The notes below the pieces were generated by a model. It saw nothing but the letters and a program-made list of their open reading frames with translations. It searched no databases and had not been told where the DNA came from. A stretch of DNA of 64,000 nucleotides from VAZQ01 sp963821505 (GTDB taxonomy: Bacteria; Pseudomonadota; Alphaproteobacteria; Rhizobiales; Xanthobacteraceae), in NCBI GenBank assembly GCA_963821505.1, contig CAWGEH010000021.1, positions 62,001-126,000 of the forward strand, written 5' to 3'. The position numbers were made by a program, and so were the translations under genes. Positions within the stretch are counted from its first letter, which is position 1. Every line of letters begins with the position of its first letter. Shown here piece by piece: positions 27,154 to 36,300 of this stretch.

Positions 27154-27444
27154 AGCCGCCGCAGCTCTGCGCGCCCTGGACAGCGCCATTTGATCATGTC
27201 AGGTCGCGCGCGCATATTCATTGATCGCGATGGCGGCAATACCAATCGCTCATCAAGGTGAGGGTGAGCCCGCTGGTGACACGGGCTTTTGCCGCCATCG
27301 CAACCCGCCTGCAGCTTCAGCCTGCCCCGGATGACGTCAGCGCCGAGATGTGCGACATCTCCTCGCCGGCGCTGCCGTTCCAAGGGCAGCGCTGTCGCCG
27401 CCGAATGGTCATCCGATCAGGCCGCCAGCCGGGGCATCGGGCCG

Positions 27445-28002
27445 ATGGACGCAGACGCCAGCCGCAGCCAGCTTGCCGCCGCGATCAAGCGCGTCGCGGA
27501 CGGCGATCGCGGCGCGCTGCGCATCGTCTACCAGGATACTTCCGCGAAGCTTTTCGGCGTCTGCCTCCGTATCTTGCAGGACAGAAGCGAGGCCGAGGAC
27601 GTGCTGCAGGACGTCTATTTGACGGTGTGGCGCAAGGCCGTCGCTTTCGACCCCGGCCGGGCAAGCCCGATCACCTGGCTGGTGGCGATTGCCCGCAACC
27701 GGGCGATCGACCGGCTGCGGGCGAGCGCCGTCAGCCGCCGCATGGTGCCGATCGAGGCCGCCGACACGGTGAGCGATCCCGCCCCGGCCGCGGTCGAGCG
27801 GGTCGAACTGGCACAGCAGCACCAGCGCCTCGCCCGCTGCCTGGACGAACTCGAAGCGCGGCAGGCGAGCGCGATCCGGGCGGCGTTTCTCGACGGCGCG
27901 ACTTACGAGGAATTGGCCGCACGCATGCGCGTGCCACTCGGCACGATGAAGAGCTGGATTCGACGTGGACTACTGAAACTGCGAGCCTGTCTCGAAGCAT
28001 GA
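27445..28002 (+). CDS. ECF-family RNA polymerase sigma factor
   Basis: A 185-residue protein from ATG 27445. Sigma-70 region 2 is at about residues 26-95 (LRILQDRSEAEDVLQDVYLTVW, ITWLVAIARNRAIDRLR) and region 4 at 130-180 (AAFLDGATYEELAARMRVPLGTMKSWIRRGLLKL). It belongs to the SigK/RpoE-like ECF group and has a co-transcribed anti-sigma gene whose ATG overlaps its stop (ATGA). It directs RNA polymerase to a stress or envelope regulon; the fasciclin gene downstream is an obvious target candidate. Confidence 0.92.
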   Translation: MDADASRSQLAAAIKRVADGDRGALRIVYQDTSAKLFGVCLRILQDRSEAEDVLQDVYLTVWRKAVAFDPGRASPITWLVAIARNRAIDRLRASAVSRRMVPIEAADTVSDPAPAAVERVELAQQHQRLARCLDELEARQASAIRAAFLDGATYEELAARMRVPLGTMKSWIRRGLLKLRACLEA

Positions 28003-28715
28003 GCGAGGACGACACCATAGATCCGGCCGGCGGCAATCTCATCGCTGCCGAATATGTGCTGGGCGTGCTCGCCGCCGAGGAGCGCCGCGCGTTCGAGCGC
28101 CGTTTGGCGCAGGAGCCCGCGCTCGCGTTGGAGGTGGCGTTCTGGGAGGAGCGTCTGGGTGGGCTCGCCGACGCGGTGGCGCCGGTGGCGCCGCCCCAGA
28201 ACGGATGGTCGCGCATCGACACCGCGATCGGCACGGCGGCTGCCGGCGCGCAAAGGCCTGCCTCGATATGGCAAAGCCTCGCGTTCTGGCGCGGCTTCGG
28301 CATCGCCGCGGCGGCGCTTGCGGCTGCCAGCATCGCGGCGCTCGCCTATATCGGTCTCGTCTCCGGCCCGCGCCAGCCGCTGCTGGCCACGCTCGCCGGA
28401 AGCAGCGGCCAGCCGAACTTCGTCGCCGCCGTGGCCGCGACCGGCGACAGCCTGGTGGTGGTGCCGGCCTCGCTGCTGACCAACGATCCGCGCGCGATCG
28501 AGCTGTGGCTGATCCTGCCCGGACCCGACCAGCGGCCGCATTCGCTCGGGCTCATCCAGCCGGGCCGGCCGATCCGCCTTACCATCCCGCCCGATCTCGC
28601 CCGCCGCCTCACCTCGGACGCGGCGCTCGCAGTGTCGCTCGAGCCGCCGGGCGGCTCGCCGACCGGGCAACCCACCGGTCCGGTGATCGCGAGCGGCAAG
28701 CTGACAAGCTTGTGA
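27999..28715 (+). CDS. Anti-sigma factor, RskA/anti-sigma-K type, single-pass membrane protein
   Basis: A 238-residue protein; ATG 27999 overlaps the stop of the sigma gene. The N-terminal 75 residues form a zinc-less anti-sigma domain (AAEYVLGVLAAEERRAFERRL), one transmembrane helix lies at about residues 101-123 (FGIAAAALAAASIAALAYIGL), and the periplasmic RskA domain contains LVVVPASLLTNDPRAIELWLI. It should sequester the ECF factor at the inner membrane until an envelope signal releases it. Confidence 0.9.
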   Translation: MSEDDTIDPAGGNLIAAEYVLGVLAAEERRAFERRLAQEPALALEVAFWEERLGGLADAVAPVAPPQNGWSRIDTAIGTAAAGAQRPASIWQSLAFWRGFGIAAAALAAASIAALAYIGLVSGPRQPLLATLAGSSGQPNFVAAVAATGDSLVVVPASLLTNDPRAIELWLILPGPDQRPHSLGLIQPGRPIRLTIPPDLARRLTSDAALAVSLEPPGGSPTGQPTGPVIASGKLTSL

Positions 28716-28862
28716 CGCTTCGCCGATCGTCGCGCGGGTGCCCCCGGGCCCCCGCACCCACGAAAAATACGCCCTCCCGCCTGCATCCTCGCATCGCATC
28801 CTGCGTATCTCCGTCCGCAAGCCGCTGGCGCGGCGCGACTGCAAACAGATGGAGACAACGAC

Positions 28863-29444
28863 ATGATTCTGGCACGCACCCCCCTGCCGACGGCCATCGC
28901 GGTGGCGGCGCTCGCGTTCGCCGCCTTGGCGGCCACGCCGGCGCATGCGCAGGTGAAGGAGCACACCGTCACCGTCGGCGGCGCTCCGATGTATCCGTCG
29001 AAGAACATCATCCAGAACGCGGTCAACTCCAAGGACCACACCACGCTGGTCGCCGCGGTCAAAGCCGCCGGCCTGGTCGAGACTCTGCAAGGGCCCGGAC
29101 CTTTCACCGTCTTTGCGCCGACCAACGCCGCGTTCGCGAAGCTGCCGGCCGGCACCGTCGATTCACTCCTCAAGCCGCAGATGAAGGAGAAGCTCGTTGC
29201 CGTGCTGACCTACCACGTTCTGCCCGGCCGCCTTTCCGTCAAGGACCTGTGGGACGCCTCCAACAAGGGCGGCGGCAAGGCCAAGTTCAAGACGGTCGAG
29301 GGCGAGGAGCTCACGGTCGAATTCAAGGCACAAACGCTGACCATCCATGACGCGAAAGGCCATGTCGCCAGGGTGACGGTTCAGAACGTGTTCCAGTCGA
29401 ACGGCGTCATCCACGTGGTCGACACCGTGCTGACGCCGAGCTGA
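28863..29444 (+). CDS. Secreted fasciclin-domain protein
   Basis: A 193-residue protein with a signal peptide (ending THATPAHA-like ATPAHAQ) and one fasciclin (FAS1) domain: HTTLVAAVKAAGLVETLQG, GPFTVFAPTNAAFAKLP, YHVLPGRLS and GVIHVVDTVLTPS. FAS1 domains mediate adhesion or extracellular matrix interactions. It lies 148 bases after the anti-sigma gene in the same direction, and a strong terminator follows. Confidence 0.92.
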   Translation: MILARTPLPTAIAVAALAFAALAATPAHAQVKEHTVTVGGAPMYPSKNIIQNAVNSKDHTTLVAAVKAAGLVETLQGPGPFTVFAPTNAAFAKLPAGTVDSLLKPQMKEKLVAVLTYHVLPGRLSVKDLWDASNKGGGKAKFKTVEGEELTVEFKAQTLTIHDAKGHVARVTVQNVFQSNGVIHVVDTVLTPS

Positions 29445-29506
29445 TGGCGCCCCCGCGGCCGATCGGCGCGGCTAGCGTACCCCACACCTGCATCGATCGG
29501 CGCCGG

Positions 29507-29533
29507 CCCGCCGCGGCAACGCGGCGGGTTTCG
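29507..29533 (+). terminator. Rho-independent terminator after the fasciclin gene
   Basis: CCCGCCGCG at 29507-29515 pairs perfectly with CGCGGCGGG at 29520-29528 over a GCAA tetraloop, followed by TTTCGTT. It closes the sigma/anti-sigma/fasciclin operon. Confidence 0.85.
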
Positions 29534-29687
29534 TTCGTGAGCCGGGGCAACGACACGGTTTTCCCCGCCTGCCTCGCTCTCGGCGCTGCAGACAAGGCGG
29601 CGCCGGCTTCCGGATGGACCAGGCGCAGAATTGTTCAGGAAACCGAGAGCGCCCGTGCGGACAAACCCGACCGGTCCGCGCTCTAGA

Positions 29688-29948
29688 CTAGGAGTCCGTG
29701 GGGGAGCGGGACGCATTGGGGGCCAATCCCAAGGCCGCTTGCTCTCGAACGGCATCTCCCATCGGGGAGTCCAGCCGATGGGCGACCGCGGGCGGCGCCG
29801 CGTCCGCCTCCTTCGCCAGCGCGTCGCTCGTGGCCAGGTACTCCCTGGCCATGGTGATCAGTCGGTTGGAGACTTCATCGTCCGAGGCAATCAACGAGAG
29901 GCGAAGGCAGATGTCGGCCTGTCGACGGAAATACTCGGCGCTCGGCAT
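29688..29948 (-). CDS. Small conserved protein of the AEYFRRQAD type
   Basis: An 86-residue protein from ATG 29948; the longer frame from 30008 starts with unrelated residues. MPSAEYFRRQADICLRLSL and NRLITMAREYLATSDALAKE match a short helical protein family that is abundant in Bradyrhizobium-like genomes and has unknown function. It is convergent with the fasciclin operon. Confidence 0.65.
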   Translation of the reverse strand: MPSAEYFRRQADICLRLSLIASDDEVSNRLITMAREYLATSDALAKEADAAPPAVAHRLDSPMGDAVREQAALGLAPNASRSPTDS

Positions 29949-30062
29949 GCAGCAAGCCCCCCAGGGTTTGTTCTGCAACGCAAAACCGTCTGTACGGTTC
30001 CGGACCAACGGGTCGCCAGAGGCCTTTTCTTCGCCGCACCGGTTTGATGATACCGCTGGCCA

Positions 30063-31319
30063 TCATTTTCCGATGCCCATCGCCTCTTCGAACGCCCGGC
30101 GTACCTCGGGCGGCTGGCCGTAGCAGTGCCGGAACGCCTTCAGCCGCGCCTTCAGCAAGGGATACTTCTCATGCTCCTCGAGCGTGATCCCCTCGACGCT
30201 CTGCCTCTTCTGAAAATATGGCAGCTCGACGCATCTCGCGACGTTGGAGCTGCGGATGATCGCCTTCGGCTCGCGGCCCTGGGCGATGGCGTCGAGATCG
30301 TCGAACATTCGCTTGCGGATCATGGCGATGCCGAGATCGCTGGCGCCGATGTTTTCCTTGGTGCGGTCGGCGATCCGGCCCTGTCCGACCCAGGCGAGGA
30401 TGTCCTGGTTGATGACGTGGCTTGTAATCCAGCGCCCGTTCTCGTCCCGGATCGGGCTTGCCCAGGTTGGAACGCTGGCCTGCACGTAGGGCTCGCGCCC
30501 CTTGGGGACGCGCATGAAGAACCAGGCCACGCTGAGCGTGTTTTCGTCGTCGACCGGCACGCGCCACTCGAAGTGGTTGCCGAGATAGAAGCCGTTCGGC
30601 CACAGCGCCACGCGGCCCACGGTCCAATACGGATTGCGCTCGTCGGAATCCTCGCGCACGCGCTTGTAGATGAAGCCGTAGTCGAATTCCTCGAACTTGA
30701 GCTTGAGATGCTTGCTGGCATAGGGGCCGGCCTTGCCGTTCAGCCGGAGGGTCCAATTGTCGTGCATCCACTCGAAGTGGACGGGGTCGCACGAGTTCTC
30801 CTGGCATTGGAACCAATTGCAGGGGACGTCGGAGAGCACGATTTCACGAAAGCCGTTCTCCCAGGTGAACGGCTCCCATACCGGCAGCTCGGGCGCAGGC
30901 TGCGGCCCCATATAGGCCCAGAGCAGCCCGGCGCATTCCTTGACCGGATAGGCCTTGGCCGAGCAGCGCTCCTTGGCGCGCGAGCGCGGGTTGACGGTGT
31001 CGTCATAGGGCTGCTCGAGGCAGCGGCCGGTTTCGTCCATCAGCCAGCCGTGATAGTTGCAGCGAATGCCGGTGTCCTCGACGAAGCCGTAGGAGAGATC
31101 CGCGCGCCGATGGGGACAATGCCGATCCAGCAGCCCGAACCGCCCGCTCAGATCCTTGTAGAGCACGAGATCCTCGCCCATGAGGCGAACGGGCTTGATC
31201 GCATTCCTGTCGAACTCGCTCGCGCCGCCGATCGGCATCCAATAGCGGCGCAGAAGCTCTCCCATGGGTGTCCCCGGGCCGACCTGGGTGAGAAGCCAAT
31301 TCTTTTCCGGACTCAGCAC
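30063..31319 (-). CDS. Rieske non-heme iron oxygenase, phthalate-dioxygenase type
   Basis: A complete 418-residue oxygenase. The start MLSPEKNWLLTQVGPGTPMGELLRRYWMP is typical. Rieske ligands are in CPHRRADL...RCNYHGW; mononuclear iron ligands are in CDPVHFEWMH. It hydroxylates or O-demethylates an aromatic acid and needs a separate reductase. It is related to the frameshifted oxygenase at 19045-20332 but clearly a distinct paralogue, and no ferredoxin or reductase lies next to it. Confidence 0.93.
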   Translation of the reverse strand: MLSPEKNWLLTQVGPGTPMGELLRRYWMPIGGASEFDRNAIKPVRLMGEDLVLYKDLSGRFGLLDRHCPHRRADLSYGFVEDTGIRCNYHGWLMDETGRCLEQPYDDTVNPRSRAKERCSAKAYPVKECAGLLWAYMGPQPAPELPVWEPFTWENGFREIVLSDVPCNWFQCQENSCDPVHFEWMHDNWTLRLNGKAGPYASKHLKLKFEEFDYGFIYKRVREDSDERNPYWTVGRVALWPNGFYLGNHFEWRVPVDDENTLSVAWFFMRVPKGREPYVQASVPTWASPIRDENGRWITSHVINQDILAWVGQGRIADRTKENIGASDLGIAMIRKRMFDDLDAIAQGREPKAIIRSSNVARCVELPYFQKRQSVEGITLEEHEKYPLLKARLKAFRHCYGQPPEVRRAFEEAMGIGK

Positions 31320-31430
31320 GCCCGACCTCGCTGATTGGCTGGTTGCTGTTGCCGATTGTTATTGGAATTCCAAAACTCGGCAATGGCGATTTGGTAGCCT
31401 TGGCTGCGTCGCCATTAGATGCTCAACCGG

Positions 31431-32020
31431 GATGACATGCTCAACGGGCACATAAAGCGCAACCGTCAGACGCCGAAGCCGCGCTCGCGCGGGCGCCGCG
31501 CCTTCATTCGGGAAGCCGCGTCGGCGGCGGCTCTGGTCGCCGCCTTGGCCGTGGCCGGGCCGCTGCGCGCACAGGAGCGCGCGCCCTGGCCGGACAACTC
31601 GATCCGCGCCGTTCTGGCCGATATCGCCCGCCGCGATCTCGACACCAGCGCAGGCCCGCCGCTCAACGCCTTCCTCACGCTCAATTCGAACGCCGTTGCG
31701 CAGGCCGAGGCGCGATCGGGCTTGACGCGCGCGGTCTGCCGGTCGGGCTCGAGCTCCTGGGCCGCCCGCGGTCCGACGAAGTCCTGGTGGCCATGATGGG
31801 CGCCTTCGAAACGGCGCGCGGGCCATTGCCGCGCGCCAGACAAACACCGGGCCGCGCCGATCCCGCCGGCCTCGATATTGCGCGCCAGAACGAGCTTCGC
31901 CTGCGCCTCGGCTGGCGCGCCTTTCGCTCCCGCCGCGGCGCGGATATCGGCGCGCTCGCACCCGGCCGGTTCCGCGCGCTGACGCAAGAGATCGTGCAAT
32001 CGGATTTGGCCGGCCGCTGA
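31431..32020 (+). pseudogene. Amidase remnant with internal deletion and frameshift
   Basis: A Tat-like leader (RGRRAFIREAASAAALVAAL) is followed by an amidase-family beginning (NSIRAVLADIARRDLD, PLNAFLTLN). Soon after AVAQAEA the reading shifts one frame and continues as LDARGLPVGLELLGRPRSDE and the C-terminal AMMGAFETA, the usual end of amidases, to a stop at 32018-32020. The central several hundred residues, including the Ser-Ser-Lys catalytic core, are missing. It lies between a Rieske oxygenase and a serine hydrolase. Confidence 0.7.
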
Positions 32021-32043
32021 TCCCGGCGGAGATATGAGCGACG

Positions 32044-33420
32044 ATGCTGCCCAGCCGGACGGGGCTCAAACCGGTACGCGCGATGACGAATGATGAAACC
32101 ATCCCGCCGGTGCCCGCCTCCCTCGCCGCCGCGTCGGGAGCGTTGGCCCATATGGATCGCGTCGCCGGCGTTGCTGTTACCGTGGTGCGCGACGGCGAGG
32201 CGATCGGCTTCTGGGGCGTGGGATACGCGTCGCTGCCGTTTCGGGTGCCGGTCACGGAACGCACGCTGTTCCACATCGGCTCGGTGGGCAAGCACATCAC
32301 GGCGCTCGCGGTCATGCAACTCGTCGACGCCGGCTCCGTCGCCCTCGATGCATCGTTGGGCACATATGTCGAGGGCTTGCCGGCATCCTGGGCGGCGATC
32401 CCGGTCCGCTGCCTGCTGACCCACACCAGCGGCCTGCCCGACTATGGCACGGTCATCAAGGACTGGGACCGGCCGCAGGGTCGCGAGCTCATCCTCGACG
32501 CCATCGGCGGACTGCCGCTGCTGTTCGATCCGGGCGCGGCCTGGGTCTACAGCAACACCAACTACCTGGTGCTCGGCTGGTTGATCGAAGCCGTGAGCGG
32601 CCAGCCCTACGCCGACTACCTGCGCGATCGGCTGTTCGCCCCCGCCGCGCTGCCGGGCGCGCGCGTGGACAGCGCCCGGGACGTGATCGCGGACCGGGCG
32701 GAGCCCTACGAATATCGCGACGGCCGCTTCGTGCACGCCGTTCAACTCGAGCGCTCGGTGTCAGCGGCGGCAGACGGCGGCGTGCTGTTCTCCGCCCGCG
32801 ACCTCGCACCCTGGGCATTCGCCCTGTCCGGCAACCGGCTGGTAAGCCCGGCGCTGATGGCGGAGGCGGCAAGGGGGGCGCTGCTGACCACCGGCCGCCA
32901 GGTGCCCTACGGCTTCGGCTGGTTCGTGGAACGCACGGCCGGGCACCCGATGCAACGACACGCCGGCCAAGTCCCTGGCTTCGGCGCGTTCCTCATGCAT
33001 CTCGCCGGGCCGGGGCTGTGGGTGGCGGTCATGGCGAATACGACGCCGCATCCGCCGTTGCTCCTTATGGCGCTCACCGCCGCGGAGGCCTACGCGCCCG
33101 GCTCGACCTTCCTCGGCCTGCCGCCGGCGGGCGAGGGTCGCGATCCGCGCATCGCGCGCGTGCGCGCGGTGCTCGAGCGCGGCGACGCGCCGCTCGAGCC
33201 GGACTGGTTCGCGCCGGAGATGCAGATGCTGCTTCGCGCCGCCGGCAGGGGCGTGCTGCCGGCCCTGCCGCGCGGGGTGCAGTTCGACCGCCTGGAGCCG
33301 ATCGAGTCGTACCCGGTGCAAGGGGGCGAGATGGTGCGCTATCGCGCGACCGTCGCCACCCACGTCGGCCATTGTCTGTTCGGCTGGACCGCGGACGACC
33401 GCATCTTCTGGGCGTCGTAG
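32044..33420 (+). CDS. Serine hydrolase of the beta-lactamase/class C family
   Basis: A 458-residue protein; ATG 32083 (MTNDE) is an alternative start. The catalytic SxxK is in HIGSVGKHITA, the YxN-type motif is YSNTN, and a HAG segment (RHAGQVPGFGAF) replaces KTG. RCLLTHTSGLPDY is also typical. There is no obvious signal peptide. Such proteins are usually esterases or D-aminopeptidase-like rather than antibiotic-resistance enzymes. It starts just after the amidase remnant. Confidence 0.87.
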   Translation: MLPSRTGLKPVRAMTNDETIPPVPASLAAASGALAHMDRVAGVAVTVVRDGEAIGFWGVGYASLPFRVPVTERTLFHIGSVGKHITALAVMQLVDAGSVALDASLGTYVEGLPASWAAIPVRCLLTHTSGLPDYGTVIKDWDRPQGRELILDAIGGLPLLFDPGAAWVYSNTNYLVLGWLIEAVSGQPYADYLRDRLFAPAALPGARVDSARDVIADRAEPYEYRDGRFVHAVQLERSVSAAADGGVLFSARDLAPWAFALSGNRLVSPALMAEAARGALLTTGRQVPYGFGWFVERTAGHPMQRHAGQVPGFGAFLMHLAGPGLWVAVMANTTPHPPLLLMALTAAEAYAPGSTFLGLPPAGEGRDPRIARVRAVLERGDAPLEPDWFAPEMQMLLRAAGRGVLPALPRGVQFDRLEPIESYPVQGGEMVRYRATVATHVGHCLFGWTADDRIFWAS

Positions 33421-33473
33421 AACCTTCCGTCCAAAATCGACCCGCGGCAGGCAGCGGCTCGCGGCGGCTCGAA

Positions 33474-34433
33474 TCAGCGCTCCAATCCCGTCGGCACGTT
33501 CTTATTCTCGCTTTCGAGCTTCATCCCGGACGCAAGCGCCATGGTCTCCATCAGCGCCGCGAAATCCTTCTGCAGGTATTCCTCCGGATTGGACTTGAGC
33601 GTCGCGGCGCCGAAATGGCTTTGCAGCACTTCGCGCGTCGCCGCCGTCACCGGCATCGGCACGTCCCATTCGCGGCCGAGCGCGAGCCCGAGATCGAGGT
33701 CCTTGCGCAGCAGCTCCGGCGTGAAGGTCGTGGTCCAGTCGAGATTGACCAGCGCCGGCGACTTGTAGCGGGTGAACATCGAGCCCATGACGCCGTTGTT
33801 CATGAACGCGAGGAACGCGTGGCGGGGGACACCCATCTTGTTGGCGAGCAAGGTGATCTCGATCAGGTTCTCGATCACGACGCCGAGCATCACGTTGTGG
33901 GCGATCTTGCAGATGCGCGCGAGCTCACCCTCGCCCACATAGGAGACGCCCTGCGGCGCGATCACCTCCAGCATCGGTGTCACCGCCTCGCAGGCGGCCT
34001 CGCTGCCGGAGATGACCGTCGAGAGCTTGCCCGCCTTGATCACCTTGGCATTGCCGCTCACCGGCGCGGCGACGAACTCGCTGCCGAGCTGTCGCAGACG
34101 CTCGCGGATCGAAGCCAACTCCTCCACCGCGACGGTCGAGCAATCGACGAAGATCTTCGGCAGCTTGCCGCCGTGGCCGGTGACGCTGTTCTTGCCGAAA
34201 TAGACCTGGTCGAGATCCTTTCCGGTCGAGACGATCGAGAACAGAACGTCCACGTCCTTGAGGTCGAACAGCTTGTCGACCACCTTGCCGCCGATCTTCG
34301 CCAGCGGCTCGGCCTTGGAGCGGGTGCGGTTCCAGATGGAGACGTCGTAGCCGGCCTTGATGAGGCGCTCGGCCATGGGATAGCCCATGCGGCCCATGCC
34401 GATCCACCCGATCTTCTGCTTGTTCTGTGCCAT
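33474..34433 (-). CDS. NAD(P)-dependent beta-hydroxyacid dehydrogenase (3-hydroxyisobutyrate dehydrogenase family)
   Basis: A 319-residue protein. IGWIGMGRMGYPMAERLIKAGYDVSIWNRT is the nucleotide-binding motif and substrate-binding start; DCSTV, APVSGNAKVIKAG and KIAHNVMLGVVIENL contain the conserved catalytic-lysine region. It oxidises a beta-hydroxyacid or reduces a semialdehyde. The serine hydrolase gene converges on it. The substrate is not determinable. Confidence 0.92.
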   Translation of the reverse strand: MAQNKQKIGWIGMGRMGYPMAERLIKAGYDVSIWNRTRSKAEPLAKIGGKVVDKLFDLKDVDVLFSIVSTGKDLDQVYFGKNSVTGHGGKLPKIFVDCSTVAVEELASIRERLRQLGSEFVAAPVSGNAKVIKAGKLSTVISGSEAACEAVTPMLEVIAPQGVSYVGEGELARICKIAHNVMLGVVIENLIEITLLANKMGVPRHAFLAFMNNGVMGSMFTRYKSPALVNLDWTTTFTPELLRKDLDLGLALGREWDVPMPVTAATREVLQSHFGAATLKSNPEEYLQKDFAALMETMALASGMKLESENKNVPTGLER

Positions 34434-34529
34434 TGCAACTCTCCTTCATCCGCATGGGTCGAATTCGGCGGGTCTCCTAGCACACAAGCAAAGCGCTTGT
34501 CGTCACGGCCAGTCGTGTCGCGCAAACGT

Positions 34530-34700
34530 ATTTCCGTGTGTCCCGGACGCGGTGCAGCGTGGAGCGCATCGCAGAGAACTCTCCGCAGCCTGCGCACGAA
34601 CGTGCGCGGAACGGTGCACCGCTGAGCCGGGACCGTTCCATAGGCGGTGTCCGCAAAGGTCCCGGATCTGCAGCGCATCACTGCGTGCTGCGACACGGGT
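34530..34700. repeat. Intergenic palindromic region (GTCCCGGA...CCGGGAC family)
   Basis: TGTCCCGGACGCGGTGCAGCG and GGTGCACCGCTGAGCCGGGAC words are shared with the region 45237-45450 (GTGTCCCGGGCGCAGCGC, AGCGGTGCACCGC, CATCCGGGACACG). These are fragments of a chromosome-type repeat family. There is no gene from 34434 to 34727. Confidence 0.5.
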
Positions 34701-34727
34701 CGCCGAACTCCAGGCGCGAGCCCGTTG

Positions 34728-35834
34728 CTATGCATCGTCCGCCTTGCCGAATGTCCACTCCGCGACCCGTCGGAACAGGACGAGCGCGGTGCGGCACCAG
34801 ATCAGCACGATGATGATGCGCATGAGCTGAAATCCAGCGATCATGGTCGAATCGAGCCCGAGCACTTTGCCGGTGAGCAGCATCTCGGCGATCCCCGCGG
34901 GCGCCATGGCCAGCACCATGGTCGGCACCGGATAGCCGGCGAGCCAGGCGATCGCCGCGGCGAACACGGCCATGGATCCGGCCGCGAACAGCACGATCAG
35001 GCACGACGCCCATAGCAGCCCGAACAGCCGGGTCAGAAACTCCGGCCGGAATTGCGCGCCCAGCGCGCTGCCGATGACGACCTGGGCCGCGATCAGGAGG
35101 AGATCGGGCATGCGGCCCTCGATGAAGCCGAGATGGCTCGCCGCCGCGGCGATGAAGAGCGGCGCCATCAGCCAGGCATTGGGGGAACGCGTGCGCGAGA
35201 GCAGCGTCGCGGCGACCGCCGACACGGCGAGAAGCGTCAGCACGGGCAGCCAGGGTACGACCGCGGTCGCGAAAAAAACATTGCGGGCGCCGCTGCCGGC
35301 AAACCAAACCACCAGGAACGGCGCCAGGACCACGATCAGCGCTACCCGCGTCGTCTGCGCCATCATGATGGGTTCGAGCTGGCCGCCGTATTGCGGCGCG
35401 AGGGTGGTGGTCTCGACCACGCCGCCTGGAACGGTGGCGAAAAACGCCGTGGTGCGATCGACGCCGGTGAGCCGCATGTAGAGAAGCCCGCCGACGGCGC
35501 CGACGATGGTCGAGAGAAAGGCGGCGGCGATGATCAACGGCAGCAGCGTGAGGAGCTTCGCCACCACGGTCGCGGTGAACTGCAGGCCGGTGGAGGCGCC
35601 GACCACGACCGTCCCTGCCGGCCGGCCCCAGGGAATGAGCCGGACCGGCGCGCCCGCGAGCGACAGCGCCATGATGGTGAAGAACGCACCCAGGAGCCAC
35701 GGCAGTGGGAGATGGGCGGAGCGCGCGGCGAAACCGCCGGCGACGCCGGCGGCCAGCGTTCCCGCCATCGCGAGCGCGACGGCGAGCCTTTTCGGCATGC
35801 GTCGGAAGATGGTGAAGATGGTCAGGCCGTTCAT
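34728..35834 (-). CDS. AbrB-family (ammonia monooxygenase-like) integral membrane protein
   Basis: A 368-residue protein from ATG 35834 (MNGLTIF); ATG 35798 is another option. About ten transmembrane segments. LPWLLGAFFTIMALSL and TTAFFATVPGGVVETTTLA, repeated as a second half PDLLLIAAQVVIGSALGAQF and MAPAGIAEMLLTGKVLGLD, are the two AbrB repeats. Family members are putative regulators or transporters; some are mis-named ammonia monooxygenase. It is divergent from the ABC permease pair. Confidence 0.88.
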   Translation of the reverse strand: MNGLTIFTIFRRMPKRLAVALAMAGTLAAGVAGGFAARSAHLPLPWLLGAFFTIMALSLAGAPVRLIPWGRPAGTVVVGASTGLQFTATVVAKLLTLLPLIIAAAFLSTIVGAVGGLLYMRLTGVDRTTAFFATVPGGVVETTTLAPQYGGQLEPIMMAQTTRVALIVVLAPFLVVWFAGSGARNVFFATAVVPWLPVLTLLAVSAVAATLLSRTRSPNAWLMAPLFIAAAASHLGFIEGRMPDLLLIAAQVVIGSALGAQFRPEFLTRLFGLLWASCLIVLFAAGSMAVFAAAIAWLAGYPVPTMVLAMAPAGIAEMLLTGKVLGLDSTMIAGFQLMRIIIVLIWCRTALVLFRRVAEWTFGKADDA

Positions 35835-35944
35835 GCGGGTAGCGGCGGTGGTAACAGCCCCGCCGGCGCGAATCCATCGTCGCCGGCGCGCGGCACGCAT
35901 GCGCGCCGTCGGTAAGCGTGTGGGCGCGACAGGAAGTATCTCGT

Positions 35945-36210
35945 CGTGTCCCAGGTGAGTGGAACGAGGCGTCTTCGCCGAGCGGAACGAGACACCGATC
36001 TCGGGCTTGCCCGGAGATCGGCATTTAAATGCGCGCAAGTCGGGTAAATCCGACTTGCGCTGACCCAGCGCAAGAATCGCGAATCGCAATATTGATTGAG
36101 GCGAACACGCATCGCGTGGCTCCTGGGTCCCGGCTCCCGCTCGCACGCGAGAGCGCAATGTCAATACGAGCCACACGGGCGCTCGCTCGTCCGTCCGGGA
36201 CACGAGAGCG
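35945..36210. repeat. Intergenic repeat region with three adjacent palindromes
   Basis: Three consecutive palindromes lie at 35995-36021 (CCGATCTCGGGCTTGCCCGG...), 36021-36032 (GCATTTAAATGC) and 36033-36060 (GCGCAAGTCGGG...CTTGCGC). They sit in a larger repeat (GTCCCAGG..., TGGGTCCCGGCTC, GGGCGCTCGCT, CCGGGACA) that resembles 39057-39220. The whole 35835-36300 stretch has no recognised gene. Confidence 0.6.
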
Positions 36211-36300
36211 GTCCTCGGGATACGGGAAGCATTCGCCGGGGATGCGCCGAGTTTGATGACAACCCCTGCTTGTCCGGGGGGGTGCGGCCGCATTATCGTG

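Noticed and set aside
33018..34625. 535-codon plus-strand frame
   Set aside because: Overlaps two well-supported genes and encodes no domain.
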